From Caulobacterales bacterium (GTDB lineage Bacteria; Pseudomonadota; Alphaproteobacteria; Caulobacterales; Caulobacteraceae): 64,000 nucleotides of DNA. Under the pieces are notes generated by a model, which was given only the letters and a program-made list of their open reading frames with translations, was not told the DNA's origin and ran no database searches. Positions 9,707 through 18,672 of the stretch are shown here, piece after piece (within the stretch, counting starts at the first letter, position 1; each line of letters opens with the position of its first letter). The position numbers and the translations under genes were made by a program. The stretch is taken from assembly GCA_016183935.1 (NCBI GenBank), contig JACPDR010000027.1, positions 20,720-84,719 on the forward strand, in the 5' to 3' direction.

Positions 9707-9769
9707 TACCGCGCCTCGCGCTACTTGAGCCATTCCTTTGCGGCTATCGCGCTTCGCGCTACTTGAGCC
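9707..9769 (+). repeat. Imperfect 25-bp direct repeat, two copies
   Basis: Copies at 9707-9731 and 9745-9769 agree at 23 of 25 positions and share the core GCGCTACTTGAGCC, with a 38-nt period. They fill the gap between the NDUFS4-like gene and tRNA-Arg. The purpose is unknown; the second copy ends ten bases before the tRNA. Confidence 0.7.
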
Positions 9770-9778
9770 GCTGCCCAG

Positions 9779-9855
9779 GCGCCCATAGCTCAACCGGATA
9801 GAGCACCCGCCTTCTAAGCGGACGGTTGCAGGTTCGAGTCCTGCTGGGCGCGCCA
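9779..9855 (+). tRNA. tRNA-Arg (UCU)
   Basis: A 77-nt tRNA with encoded CCA. The acceptor GCGCCCA pairs with TGGGCGC. The anticodon loop CTTCTAA gives TCT. The outermost anticodon-stem pair is a C-A mismatch, but the other four pairs hold. The T-arm GCAGGTTCGAGTCCTGC is intact. Confidence 0.95.
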
Positions 9856-9969
9856 CGGGCTCACGGGTCTGATCCGCCTTTCGACGAGGCGAGTGATGCG
9901 CCCGCGCAACGGTCCGGGGCAAAAGGGCCCGGGGACACAACTTCTGATGAGAAAACCTTGGCCTGAAGG

Positions 9970-10000
9970 TTGAAATGTCACCAAAATCGCGGCCTATAGC
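9970..10000 (+). promoter_or_regulatory. Candidate promoter of the 74-aa small gene
   Basis: TTGAAA at 9970-9975 and CCTATAGC at 9993-10000 are 17 bases apart. The second box resembles the Caulobacter housekeeping -10 (GCTANAWC). It lies 23 bases upstream of the ATG at 10023. Sequence-only assignment. Confidence 0.4.
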
Positions 10001-10022
10001 TTGGCCATTAAGGGAGTTTTCC

Positions 10023-10247
10023 ATGAAGAAGATCGCCACCGCCGTTTTGGTCGGCACCATGCTTGTCGCCGGCCAAGCTTTCGCCACGACCGAATCCGCC
10101 GCCCGCGTGGGTGACCGGGTCGGCGCCGCCTCGACCGAGTCGAGCGAATTCGCCGGCGGCATTCCTGCCGGCGTCATCTTCATCGCCGCTGCGGTCGCCG
10201 GCTTCGCGCTCATCACGAGCGTCGACGACGACAGCGAAAGCGATTGA
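10023..10247 (+). CDS. Small secreted or membrane protein, unknown
   Basis: A 74-aa protein starting MKKIATAVLVGTMLVAGQ with a Sec signal peptide probably cut after AFA. A short polar stretch rich in Ser, Glu and Thr follows, then one hydrophobic segment (IPAGVIFIAAAVAGFALI) and an acidic tail DDDSESD. GGGAG lies nine bases before this ATG, which rules out the longer open frame from 9975. A candidate promoter precedes it and a strong terminator follows, so it is a stand-alone transcription unit. No family is recognised; the signal-plus-TM-plus-acidic-tail plan recurs in many uncharacterised alphaproteobacterial peptides. Confidence 0.8.
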   Translation: MKKIATAVLVGTMLVAGQAFATTESAARVGDRVGAASTESSEFAGGIPAGVIFIAAAVAGFALITSVDDDSESD

Positions 10248-10279
10248 TCCTCGCGTCCCAGGACGTCTGAGTTCGAAGG

Positions 10280-10310
10280 GCCTCCGTCGCGAAAGCGGCG
10301 GAGGCTTTTT
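10280..10310 (+). terminator. Rho-independent terminator
   Basis: An 11-bp stem (GCCTCCGTCGC with GCGGCGGAGGC, one wobble pair), a GAAA tetraloop, then TTTTT. It ends the 74-aa small gene. Confidence 0.92.
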
Positions 10311-10358
10311 CGTGGGCGAGGCGCGGCAACCGGCGCCGAAGCCCGCCGTTGAGTTCCG

Positions 10359-11132
10359 GTGCGGATCGCCACCTTCAACATCAACGGGGTCAACACCCGG
10401 CTGGCCAATCTGCTGGAATGGCTGGAGGCGGCGCGTCCGGACGTGGCCTGCCTGCAGGAACTGAAGGCCACCGACGCCCAGTTTCCCGCCGCGGCGATCC
10501 GGGCGATGGGCTACCACGCCGTCTGGAAGGGTGAGCATCGCTGGAATGGGGTGGCGATCCTGGCCCGGGGCGCCGAACCCGTGGTGACGCGGCGAAGCCT
10601 GCCGGGCGAGCCGGCGGACGTTCAGAGCCGCTATCTGGAGGCGGCCGTCGACGGGGTGCTGGTGGCGTCGCTGTACCTGCCCAACGGCAATCCGCAGCCG
10701 GGGCCGAGGTTCGACTACAAGCTGGCGTGGATGGAGCGGCTCAACGCCCACGCGGCGGCGCTGCTGGCCACCGGCGCGCCCGTGGTGCTGGCGGGGGACT
10801 ATAACGTCGTGCCGACCGAGGCCGACATCTACAACAGCCGCTCGTGGAAGAAGGACGCCCTGCTGCAGCCCGAGAGCCGGGCGGCGTTCGTGCGGCTGCT
10901 GGCCCAGGGCTGGACCGACGCCTTGCGCGAGCGATACCCGCAAGATCCGCCGCCGTGGACGTTCTGGCAGTATTTCCGGCAGGCGTGGGAGCGGGACGCC
11001 GGCCTGCGCATCGACCACCTGCTGCTGAGCCCGGCGGCGGCGGAGCGGCTCACCGACGCGGGCGTCGACCGGGAGGTGCGCGGGCGGGAGCGGGCCAGCG
11101 ACCACGCGCCGGTGTGGATCGAACTGGACTGA
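10359..11132 (+). CDS. xthA: Exodeoxyribonuclease III (AP endonuclease)
   Basis: Cleaves abasic sites and trims 3' ends in base-excision repair. The 257-aa EEP-fold protein has FNINGV at residue 6, the metal ligand Glu in CLQELK (near 34), LAGDYNVVPTEADIYN (near 145), WTFWQYF and the C-terminal SDHAPVWIEL with the catalytic Asp-His. The start is GTG. The gene follows the terminator of the previous unit and precedes a coiled-coil gene. Confidence 0.95.
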   Translation: MRIATFNINGVNTRLANLLEWLEAARPDVACLQELKATDAQFPAAAIRAMGYHAVWKGEHRWNGVAILARGAEPVVTRRSLPGEPADVQSRYLEAAVDGVLVASLYLPNGNPQPGPRFDYKLAWMERLNAHAAALLATGAPVVLAGDYNVVPTEADIYNSRSWKKDALLQPESRAAFVRLLAQGWTDALRERYPQDPPPWTFWQYFRQAWERDAGLRIDHLLLSPAAAERLTDAGVDREVRGRERASDHAPVWIELD

Positions 11133-11162
11133 ACCGGCGGCGGCCGGGGCCGTTGGGTCGGG

Positions 11163-11627
11163 ATGGCCCGCAAGCTGAAGGTGTTCTGTTATTCGGACGG
11201 ATTCCACTCGTGGACGGTGGCGGCGCCGTCGCGGGCCAGGGCGCTGGAGGCGTGGGGCGTCAAACGCGACCTGTTCAAGGACGGCTCGGCCAAGGAGATC
11301 GACATCGGTCCCGACCGGGAAGCGGCCCTGGCCGCTCCGGGAGAACTGATCGAGCGCGGACTGTCGGTGGATATCGGCAAGGTCGAGCGGACGGCCGCGC
11401 CGAAGGCGAAGGCGAAGCGCGAATCGGACGCGAAGGCGCTGGCGGAGGTGGAGGCGCTTGAGGCGGACCTGGCGGCGCTCGACGAGGCCCAGGCGGAGGA
11501 GACGGCGGCCATGGAGGCGGAGCGCGTCGCGCTGGACCGGCGGGCGGCGGCGCTGACCGGGCGGCAGACGAAGGCGCGGAACGACCTGAAGGCGAAGCTG
11601 AAGGCGGCGCGGGCGAAGCTCAGCTAG
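11163..11627 (+). CDS. Hypothetical protein with C-terminal coiled coil
   Basis: 154 aa. The N-terminal ~75 residues form a compact domain (RKLKVFCYSDGFHSWTVAAP, then a predicted helix and DREAALAAPGELIERGL). Residues 85-154 are an Ala/Glu/Lys-rich coiled coil. The N-terminal part occurs in many alphaproteobacterial hypothetical proteins, but I know of no assigned function. The gene follows xthA by 30 bases and overlaps the end of the convergent metC-like gene by eight bases. Confidence 0.75.
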   Translation: MARKLKVFCYSDGFHSWTVAAPSRARALEAWGVKRDLFKDGSAKEIDIGPDREAALAAPGELIERGLSVDIGKVERTAAPKAKAKRESDAKALAEVEALEADLAALDEAQAEETAAMEAERVALDRRAAALTGRQTKARNDLKAKLKAARAKLS

Positions 11628-12789
11628 CCGCGCGCCAGGCGGCGAGGCCACGCTCCAGGTCGACGATCAGGTCGGCGGGGTCCTCGAGGCCGACGTGGAG
11701 GCGGAGCAGTTCGCCGGCGAGGGTCGGCGGCGAGCGGCGGAAGGCGAGTTGGCCGGTTTCGTGGGTGATCAGGCTCTCGAACCCGCCCCAGGAGTAGCCG
11801 AGGCCGAACAGCTCCAGCCCCGACATCAGGGCGTGGGCGGCGGTGTCCGAGCCGCCGCGCATGACCACGCCGAAGATGGAGGCGGCGCCCGCATAGTCGC
11901 GGCGCCAGAGGTCGTGGCCGGGCGCGCCCGGCAGGGCGGGGTAGAGGACTTCGGCCACTTCCGGACGGGTTTGCAGCCATTCGGCGACGGAGAGGGCGGA
12001 GCGGGCCTGTTCGGCGTAGCGCAGCGGCAGGGTGCGCAGGCCCCGCAGCGCCAGCCAGGCGTCGTCGGGCGAGACGCGCCAGCCGAGATCCTCGATGGTT
12101 TCGCCGATCTGGCGGGCGACGGCGGGGTCGGCGACGGCGATGGAGCCCATCAGCAGGTCGGAATGGCCGCCGACGTATTTGGTCACCGCCTGGACGCTGA
12201 CGTCGACGCCGTGGGTCAGCGGACGGAAGGCGAGGCCGGCGGCCCAGGTGTTGTCCATCACCGTGAGCACGCCGCGGGCCCGGCAGGCGGCGGCGAGGGC
12301 GCGGACGTCGAGCAGTTCGAAGGTCAGGGACGCGGGCGATTCGATCATTAGCAGCCGGGTCCGGTCGGTCAGGGCCGCGAGGATCTCGTCCACACCGGCG
12401 TCCGGGGCATGGAAGGCGCTGTCGATTCCGCGGGCCTTGAGGTGACGATTGAGGAAGCGGCGGCTGGGGCCGTAAAGCGCGTCGGTGGCCAGCACCGAAT
12501 CGCCGGGGCGAAGCAGAGCGGTCAGGGGCACGGTGACGGCGGCGAGGCCGGACGGCACAAGCCAGACGTCGGCGGCGCCCTCGAGATCGGCCAGGGCGGC
12601 GCGAAGCTCGCGGGCGGCGGACAGGTCCTCGATGCCGTAGACCGGGCCGGCGCTTTCGTCGCGCATGGCTCCGGGCGCGTCGTTGAGCAGGGTCGAGGCG
12701 CGCTCGACCGGCGGACTGACCGGGCGGCGGCCCAGGCCGCGGCGGGTGGCCGAAGCGATCAGGCGGGTTCGGTCGGAGCGGTCAGCCAT
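11620..12789 (-). CDS. metC: Cystathionine beta-lyase
   Basis: Cleaves cystathionine to homocysteine in methionine synthesis. The 389-aa PLP enzyme carries VYGIEDLSAAREL, SGLAAVT, ALYGPSRRF, VMDNTWAAGLAFRPL, the PLP lysine in [15 protein letters not shown] and the C-terminal YSWGGFESLI, which is characteristic of the MetC branch rather than gamma-synthases. It is divergent from the amino-acid-binding lipoprotein gene. Confidence 0.92.
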   Translation of the reverse strand: MADRSDRTRLIASATRRGLGRRPVSPPVERASTLLNDAPGAMRDESAGPVYGIEDLSAARELRAALADLEGAADVWLVPSGLAAVTVPLTALLRPGDSVLATDALYGPSRRFLNRHLKARGIDSAFHAPDAGVDEILAALTDRTRLLMIESPASLTFELLDVRALAAACRARGVLTVMDNTWAAGLAFRPLTHGVDVSVQAVTKYVGGHSDLLMGSIAVADPAVARQIGETIEDLGWRVSPDDAWLALRGLRTLPLRYAEQARSALSVAEWLQTRPEVAEVLYPALPGAPGHDLWRRDYAGAASIFGVVMRGGSDTAAHALMSGLELFGLGYSWGGFESLITHETGQLAFRRSPPTLAGELLRLHVGLEDPADLIVDLERGLAAWRAAS

Positions 12790-12880
12790 CGGGAGCCGGT
12801 GGAGGGTTGCGGTTCATCCGGCAAAAGCCTCTAAAGCGAGCAGGGGCGCAAGGTCTGGAATCGCGAGGGCGAGGAGCAGC

Positions 12881-13990
12881 ATGCGGACAGAGGTGGTTCG
12901 GCAAGCGAGTGTGGCGGGCGTGGCGTTGGTCCTCGGGCTGGCCGTCGCGGCCTGTGGCGGCGACGACCGGAAGAACGAGACCGACACGGTCGCGCCTGTC
13001 GTGACCGCGACCGAAGCGCCCGAATTCGCCAGCCCCACCTTGCAGGCGATCAAACGCCGGGGCCGGCTGAATTGCGGCGTGCACGAAGGGCTGGTCGGCT
13101 TCGCCTATACCGACAACCGGGGCGAATGGCGCGGCTTCGACGCCGACTTCTGCCGGGCCCTGGCCGCCGCCGTGCTGGGCAGTCCGAACGCCGTGCGCTT
13201 CGTGCCCCTGACCTCGAGCCAGCGTTTTGACGCGTTGCGCAGCGGCCGTATCGACGTGCTGTGGCGCGCCACCTCGTGGACGATGTCGCGCGAGATATCC
13301 GAAGGGGTCCGGTTCGCCGGGATCAACTACTATGACGGACAGGGCTTCCTGGTCCGCCGCGCGCTCGATCTGGCCAGCGCGGCCGAGCTGAACGGGGCCC
13401 GGGTGTGCGTGCAGCGGGAGACCACGTCGGAGCTGAACGCGGCCGACTTCTTCCGCGCCCGGAACATCGAATACCGGCCGGTCGTGACCGCCAACGAGGA
13501 GGCGGCGCGCAACGCCTATGCGCGGGAGGACTGTGACGCGTTCAGCGCCGACATCTCGGCGTTGGCGGCGGCGCGGACCCTGCTGCCCAACCCGGAGCAG
13601 CACGCCATCCTGCCCGACGTGATTTCCAAGGAGCCGCTCGGCCCGGCGGTGAAGCGGGGCGACGAGTCGTGGACGTCGATCGTGCGCTGGACCCTGAACG
13701 CCCTGGTGCTGGCCGAAGAGCTGGGAGTCACCGCCGGCAACGCCGAACAACTGGCCAGGGAATCGCGCGATCCGCAGATTCGCCGGCTTCTGGGCGCTGA
13801 AGGCGACCTCGGGGCGAGCATGGGCCTGTCGAAGGACTGGGCGAAGAACGCCATTGAAGCCACGGGAAATTATGGCGAAATATTCAACCGGAACATTGGA
13901 CCCGATTCATCTCTCGACCTGGCGCGGGGGCTTAACGCACAATGGAAGGCTCGGCCGGGCGGCCTGATCTACGCCCTGCCGATCCGATAA
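12881..13990 (+). CDS. Amino-acid ABC transporter-type substrate-binding lipoprotein
   Basis: A 369-aa periplasmic binding protein, family 3, closest in pattern to AapJ (general L-amino acid): RRGRLNCGVHEGLVGFAYTD near residue 55, GFDADFCRALAAAVLG, SGRIDVLWRATSWTMSRE, and YAREDCDAFSADISALAA. The start is the ATG at 12881, preceded by GGAG, giving a signal with lipobox VAAC. No permease or ATPase gene is adjacent, although AapJ is normally encoded with aapQMP. The next gene is a secondary symporter. Confidence 0.85.
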   Translation: MRTEVVRQASVAGVALVLGLAVAACGGDDRKNETDTVAPVVTATEAPEFASPTLQAIKRRGRLNCGVHEGLVGFAYTDNRGEWRGFDADFCRALAAAVLGSPNAVRFVPLTSSQRFDALRSGRIDVLWRATSWTMSREISEGVRFAGINYYDGQGFLVRRALDLASAAELNGARVCVQRETTSELNAADFFRARNIEYRPVVTANEEAARNAYAREDCDAFSADISALAAARTLLPNPEQHAILPDVISKEPLGPAVKRGDESWTSIVRWTLNALVLAEELGVTAGNAEQLARESRDPQIRRLLGAEGDLGASMGLSKDWAKNAIEATGNYGEIFNRNIGPDSSLDLARGLNAQWKARPGGLIYALPIR

Positions 13991-14018
13991 CGACATCGGC
14001 CGCGCGCCGGGGGGAAAC

Positions 14019-15341
14019 ATGGAAACCACGAAACGCGGCGGGATCGCCCTGCACTGGCTGATGCTCATCGGCTTCATCGTCGGCCTGGGCGGCGGGCTGT
14101 TCGTCAATCTGGCGGTGGGCGCCGACGCGCCGTGGGTGCTGTGGCTGACCTCGAACATCACCGGGCCGGCGGGACAGATCTTCCTGCGCCTGCTGTTCAT
14201 GCTGGTGATCCCGCTGCTCTTCTCGGCGCTGGTCATCGGCGTGGCCGAGATGGGCGACCTGAAGGCGTTGGGTCGGGCCGGGTGGAAGACCCTCGCCTTC
14301 ACCGTGGTCCTGTCGGGCATGGCGGTGGTGATCGGGCTGGTCATGGTCAACCTGTTCCGCCCGGGCGACGGTGTCGATGCGGACCTGGCGGCGGCGCTGC
14401 TGGCCCAGGGGCAGGCCGGTGCGGCCTCGATCGTCGGCAACGCGCCCGAGACCATCAACCTCGGCCAGTTCTTCCTCGACCTGATCCCGTCCAACGTCTT
14501 CACCGCCGCGGCGGAGAACCAGATCCTGCCGGTGATGGTCTTCGCCCTGCTGTTCGGCATCGGCCTGGTCATGGCCCGGAGCCCGGCGACGGACCGGCTG
14601 CAGGAGGTGGTCCTGGGCCTGTTCGAGATCACCATGAAGCTGATCAACCTGGTGATCAAACTGGCCCCGTTCGCCATCGCGGCGCTGATGTTCAACCTCG
14701 CGGCCCTGTTCGGCTGGGACCTGCTGGTGCGGCTGGCGGCCTACGTCGGCGTCGCCGTCGGGGCGATGCTGATTCATATGTTCGTGGTCTATCCGATCGC
14801 GGTCTGGACCCTCGGCGGCATGTCGCCGCTCAAATTCTTCCAGGCCATCCGCGAGCCGATGGTGGTCGCCTTCTCGACCGCCTCGTCGAACGCCAGCCTG
14901 CCGGTCTCGCTGCGCGCCGCCGAGTTCGAGCTCAAGCTGCCGCGCAAGATCGCCCGCTTCGTGCTGACCGTGGGGGCCACGGCCAACCAGAACGGCACCG
15001 CCCTGTTCGAAGGGGTGACGGTGCTGTTCCTCGCCCAGTTCTTCGGCATCGACCTGACCATCTGGCAGCAGGTGGTGGTGATGCTGGTCTGCATCCTCGG
15101 CGGCATCGGCACGGCCGGCGTGCCGGCGGGATCGCTGCCGGTCGTGGCGATGATCCTGGTGATGGTCGGGGTGCCCGCCGAGGGCATAGGCCTGATCCTC
15201 GGCGTCGACCGCTTCCTCGACATGTGCCGGACCACGCTGAACGTCACCGGCGACCTCGTGGCGGCGACCGTGGTCTCGCGCGGCGAGAGCGATGAGGTGG
15301 TGCCGCCGGGGCTGCCCGAGCCGGTGGCGCCGCGGGCCTAG
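14019..15341 (+). CDS. Dicarboxylate/amino-acid:cation symporter (DAACS)
   Basis: A sodium- or proton-coupled carrier of the GltP/DctA family, 440 aa. It shows the STASSNASLPVSL re-entrant loop (HP1 serine-rich motif), the NQNGTALFEGV motif of TM7 and GTAGVPAGSLPVVAMILVM (HP2), with about eight membrane helices. It follows the binding lipoprotein gene by 28 bases in the same direction, so the two may be co-transcribed. The substrate is likely glutamate/aspartate or C4-dicarboxylate; sequence alone does not settle this. The last four bases overlap the convergent sseA end. Confidence 0.92.
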   Translation: METTKRGGIALHWLMLIGFIVGLGGGLFVNLAVGADAPWVLWLTSNITGPAGQIFLRLLFMLVIPLLFSALVIGVAEMGDLKALGRAGWKTLAFTVVLSGMAVVIGLVMVNLFRPGDGVDADLAAALLAQGQAGAASIVGNAPETINLGQFFLDLIPSNVFTAAAENQILPVMVFALLFGIGLVMARSPATDRLQEVVLGLFEITMKLINLVIKLAPFAIAALMFNLAALFGWDLLVRLAAYVGVAVGAMLIHMFVVYPIAVWTLGGMSPLKFFQAIREPMVVAFSTASSNASLPVSLRAAEFELKLPRKIARFVLTVGATANQNGTALFEGVTVLFLAQFFGIDLTIWQQVVVMLVCILGGIGTAGVPAGSLPVVAMILVMVGVPAEGIGLILGVDRFLDMCRTTLNVTGDLVAATVVSRGESDEVVPPGLPEPVAPRA

Positions 15342-16177
15342 GGGCCGGCGACGACCGGCGTATCGTCGCGTCCGCCCCACTCGGCCCAGCTGCCGTCATA
15401 GACGCGGGAGGGGCGGCCGAGGGCGGCGAGGCCGAGGCTGAGAATGGCGGCGGTGACGCCGGAGCCGCAGCTGGTGACCACGGGTCTGCCCGGGTCGACG
15501 CCGGCGTCGCGGAAGGCCGCCTCCAGCCTGTCCGCGGACTTCATCGTGCCGTCCGGGTTGAGGATACGGGGGAAGGGCAGGCTCAGGGCGCCGGGCATGT
15601 GGCCGGAACGCAGGCCGGGGCGCGGTTCGGCCGCGCGGCCCTCGAAGCGGTCGGCGGCGCGGGCGTCGACCACCTGGGCCTCGCCCGCCAGCGCGGCCCG
15701 GACGGCTTCGATATCGGCGAGGAGCTCGCGGTCCGGGCGGGCGGTGAACACCGCCGGGATCGCCGCCGCCGGCGGTCCGGATTCGACTGATCGGCCCTCG
15801 GCCCGCCATTTCGGCAGGCCGCCGTCCAGCACCCGCACCCGTGAGGCGCCCATGGCCCGGAACATCCACCAGGCGCGGGCGGATGAGCGGATGCCGACGG
15901 TGTCGTAGACGACGATGTGATCGGCCTCGCTCAGACCCAACCCGCCCATGCGGGCCCCGAACGCCACGGGCGACGGCAGCATGTGGGGCAGATCGCTGTT
16001 CGGGTCGGAGCTGGCCTCCAGGTCGAAGAAGACCGCGCCGGGCAGGCGGGCCGCCTCGAAATCCGGGCGGCCGTCGCGGCCGTCCAGATGCCAGCTGGCG
16101 TCGACGAGGCGGAGATTCGGTTCGTCCAGGCGCGCGGCGAGATCCGCGGTGGAGATCAGCGGCGGGAGGTCGGGCAT
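15338..16177 (-). CDS. sseA: 3-mercaptopyruvate sulfurtransferase
   Basis: Transfers sulfur from 3-mercaptopyruvate to thiol acceptors or cyanide. The 279-aa product has two rhodanese domains: LVDASWHLDG and ARAWWMFRAMGA in the first, VVDARAADRFEG in the second, and the active-site loop SCGSGVTAA, the CG(S/T)GVT signature of mercaptopyruvate rather than thiosulfate sulfurtransferases. The frame is open to 16252, but MPDLPPLIS at 16177 matches the family start. Confidence 0.92.
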   Translation of the reverse strand: MPDLPPLISTADLAARLDEPNLRLVDASWHLDGRDGRPDFEAARLPGAVFFDLEASSDPNSDLPHMLPSPVAFGARMGGLGLSEADHIVVYDTVGIRSSARAWWMFRAMGASRVRVLDGGLPKWRAEGRSVESGPPAAAIPAVFTARPDRELLADIEAVRAALAGEAQVVDARAADRFEGRAAEPRPGLRSGHMPGALSLPFPRILNPDGTMKSADRLEAAFRDAGVDPGRPVVTSCGSGVTAAILSLGLAALGRPSRVYDGSWAEWGGRDDTPVVAGP

Positions 16178-16335
16178 GGCCCAGTCTAGCAGACCGGCGG
16201 GTGTCGTCCCAAGCGCGGTGGCCTTGCTCCCGGGCTCCGTGTAGCTTGCCAAGCTGAAGGTCCGGCGCCACCTGATCGCCTTACAGGCGCCGCAAGGGGC
16301 GCGCGCCCCTCCGCTGTCATTCCGGAAAGATCGCC

Positions 16336-17199
16336 GTGTCCAAGCCCAACGCCATCATCGACATCAAGGACGGCCTGAAGCGCCCCGTCAGCATCGGCGG
16401 CGGCCAGCGCATCGTCTTCATCGCCGGCCCGTGCCAGCTGGAAAGCCGCCAGCACGCGCTGGAGATGGCCCATGCGCTGAAGGAGATCGGCGAGCGGCTG
16501 AACGTCGGGATCATCTACAAGACCAGTTTCGACAAGGCCAACCGGACCAGCGCCAACGCCGCGCGGGGGCTGGGCCTGGCGGGCTCGCTGCCGATCTTCG
16601 CCGAGATTCGCGAGAGCGTCGGCCTGCCGGTGCTGACCGACGTGCACAACGAGGCGCATTGCGCCGAGGCGGCGCAAGCGGTCGACGTGCTGCAGATCCC
16701 GGCCTTCCTGAGCCGCCAGACCGACCTGCTGCTGGCCGCCGCCGCGACCGGCAAGGCCATCAACATCAAGAAGGGCCAGTTTCTCGCCCCGTGGGACATG
16801 AAGAACGTCATCGCCAAGGTGGTCGGGGCGGGCAATCCGAACGTCATGGCCTGCGAGCGCGGGGCCAGCTTCGGCTACAACACCCTGGTCAGCGACATGC
16901 GGGCCCTGCCGATCCTGCGCGAGATCGGTTGCCCGGTCGTGTTCGACGCCACCCACAGCGTGCAGCAGCCGGGCGGGCAGGGCACATCCTCGGGCGGCCA
17001 GCGCGAATTCGTACCGGTGCTGGCCCGGGCGGCCGTGGCCGTGGGCGTGGACGCGGTGTTCATGGAAACCCATCAGGACCCCGACAATGCGCCGTCGGAC
17101 GGGCCGAACATGGTGCCGCTGGACCAGTTCGAGGCGCTGTGCGCCGACCTGATCGCCTACGACGACCTGACCAAGGCGCGGATGGCGAAGGCCGCGTGA
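16336..17199 (+). CDS. kdsA: 2-dehydro-3-deoxyphosphooctonate aldolase (KDO8P synthase)
   Basis: Condenses phosphoenolpyruvate with arabinose-5-phosphate to Kdo-8-phosphate for the lipopolysaccharide inner core. The 287-aa TIM barrel has IAGPCQLES near residue 30, [44 protein letters not shown] and [11 protein letters not shown]. Cys in the AGPC motif, where the E. coli enzyme has Asn, suggests the metal-dependent class. The start is GTG. It heads a block with hldE and hldD. Confidence 0.96.
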   Translation: MSKPNAIIDIKDGLKRPVSIGGGQRIVFIAGPCQLESRQHALEMAHALKEIGERLNVGIIYKTSFDKANRTSANAARGLGLAGSLPIFAEIRESVGLPVLTDVHNEAHCAEAAQAVDVLQIPAFLSRQTDLLLAAAATGKAINIKKGQFLAPWDMKNVIAKVVGAGNPNVMACERGASFGYNTLVSDMRALPILREIGCPVVFDATHSVQQPGGQGTSSGGQREFVPVLARAAVAVGVDAVFMETHQDPDNAPSDGPNMVPLDQFEALCADLIAYDDLTKARMAKAA

Positions 17200-17211
17200 A
17201 TCCGTTAGGCC

Positions 17212-18672
17212 ATGGTCATGGCTGAACGGACTCTCGACCTCGGCGGACTGCAGGCCCTGCTGGAGCGCGTGCGCGGGCTGAAGGTGGCCTGCGTCGGCGA
17301 CCTGATGCTGGACCGCTACGTCTACGGCGAGGTCAGTCGGATCTCGCCCGAAGCCCCCATTCCCGTGCTGAAGACCAGGCGTCGGACGGCCATGCCAGGC
17401 GGGGTCGGCAATGTGGCGCGCAATGTCGCGGCGCTGGGCGGCGTGGCGCGGCTGGGCGCGGTGGCCGGTCAGGACGCGGCCGGGGACGAGCTGGCGGCGT
17501 TGATCGCGGCTGAAGACGGCGTGGAGGACGCACTCGAGCGGCGCTCGGGCGTGGAGACGATCATCAAGACCCGCTTCGTCGCCGCCGGCCAGCAGCTGTT
17601 GCGTCTCGACGAAGAAGCGACGGCGTTGTTGGCGACGGAAACCGCCGCGTTTACCGGCGCTTCGGTGTATTTATTGTCAGATTACGCAAAGGGTGTGGTC
17701 AGCGATCTGGTGATCACCCAGGCGCTGACAGCGGCGCTGGAGAGCGGCGCGCCAGTGATCGTCGATCCCAAGGGCCGCGACTTCGCCCGCTACGGCGCGG
17801 TCGACCTCATCAAGCCCAACGCCAGCGAACTGGCGGCCGCCACGGGCTTGCCGGTGGACACCGACGAGGAGGTCGAGGCGGCGCTGGGCGCGCTGCTACG
17901 AACGACGACCGCGAAGGCGATCGTGGTGACCCGGGCCGGCAAGGGCATGAGCCTGATGCGGCGTGGAGAGGCGGCGAGACATTTCCCCGGCCGGGCGCGC
18001 GAGGTGTTCGATGTCTCGGGCGCCGGCGACACCGGCCTGGCGGCGCTGGGGCTGGCGCTGGGCGCCGGCGCGTCGCTGGAGACGGCGGTGGAGTTCGCCA
18101 TCCTCGCCTCGGGCGTGGTGGTCGGCAAGGCGGGCACGGCCGTGGTCACGCCGGCCGAACTGATCGACGCCGAGATGAGCCAGCACGCGGCCGGGGCCCA
18201 CGCCAAGGTGATGCCGCTGGACGAGCTGTCCCATGTGGTCGAGGGCTGGAAGCGGCAGGGGCTGAAGGTCGGCTTCACCAACGGCTGTTTCGACATCCTG
18301 CACCGGGGGCATGTCGCGTATCTGGCGCAGGCGCGGTCGTGGTGCGACCGGCTGGTGGTGGCCTTGAACACCGACGCCTCGGTACGCCGACTCAAGGGCG
18401 AGGGACGGCCGATCAACGACCTCGACAGCCGGGCCGTGGTCATCGGCGGGCTGCAGAGCGTCGACCGGGTGACCTCGTTCGACGAGCCGACGCCGCTGAC
18501 CCTGATCGAGCGGCTGCGGCCTGACGTGCTGATCAAGGGGGCGGACTACACCCGCGAGGGCGTGGTCGGCGGCGACCTGGTCGAGAGCTGGGGCGGGGAG
18601 GTCAGGCTGGCGACGTTCGAGGACGGCTTCTCCACCACGCGGAGGATCGAGAAGATGAAGGACCAGGGATGA
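17212..18672 (+). CDS. hldE: Bifunctional heptose-7-P kinase / heptose-1-P adenylyltransferase
   Basis: Provides two steps to ADP-heptose for the lipopolysaccharide core. The 486-aa fusion has an N-terminal PfkB kinase (VGDLMLDRYVYGEVSRISPE, GGVGNVARN, FDVSGAGDT near residue 265) and a C-terminal nucleotidyltransferase with FTNGCFDILHRGHVAYL near residue 354. ATG codons at 17212 and 17218 are both possible starts. Its stop overlaps the hldD ATG (ATGA). No gmhA or gmhB gene lies in this window. Confidence 0.95.
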   Translation: MVMAERTLDLGGLQALLERVRGLKVACVGDLMLDRYVYGEVSRISPEAPIPVLKTRRRTAMPGGVGNVARNVAALGGVARLGAVAGQDAAGDELAALIAAEDGVEDALERRSGVETIIKTRFVAAGQQLLRLDEEATALLATETAAFTGASVYLLSDYAKGVVSDLVITQALTAALESGAPVIVDPKGRDFARYGAVDLIKPNASELAAATGLPVDTDEEVEAALGALLRTTTAKAIVVTRAGKGMSLMRRGEAARHFPGRAREVFDVSGAGDTGLAALGLALGAGASLETAVEFAILASGVVVGKAGTAVVTPAELIDAEMSQHAAGAHAKVMPLDELSHVVEGWKRQGLKVGFTNGCFDILHRGHVAYLAQARSWCDRLVVALNTDASVRRLKGEGRPINDLDSRAVVIGGLQSVDRVTSFDEPTPLTLIERLRPDVLIKGADYTREGVVGGDLVESWGGEVRLATFEDGFSTTRRIEKMKDQG

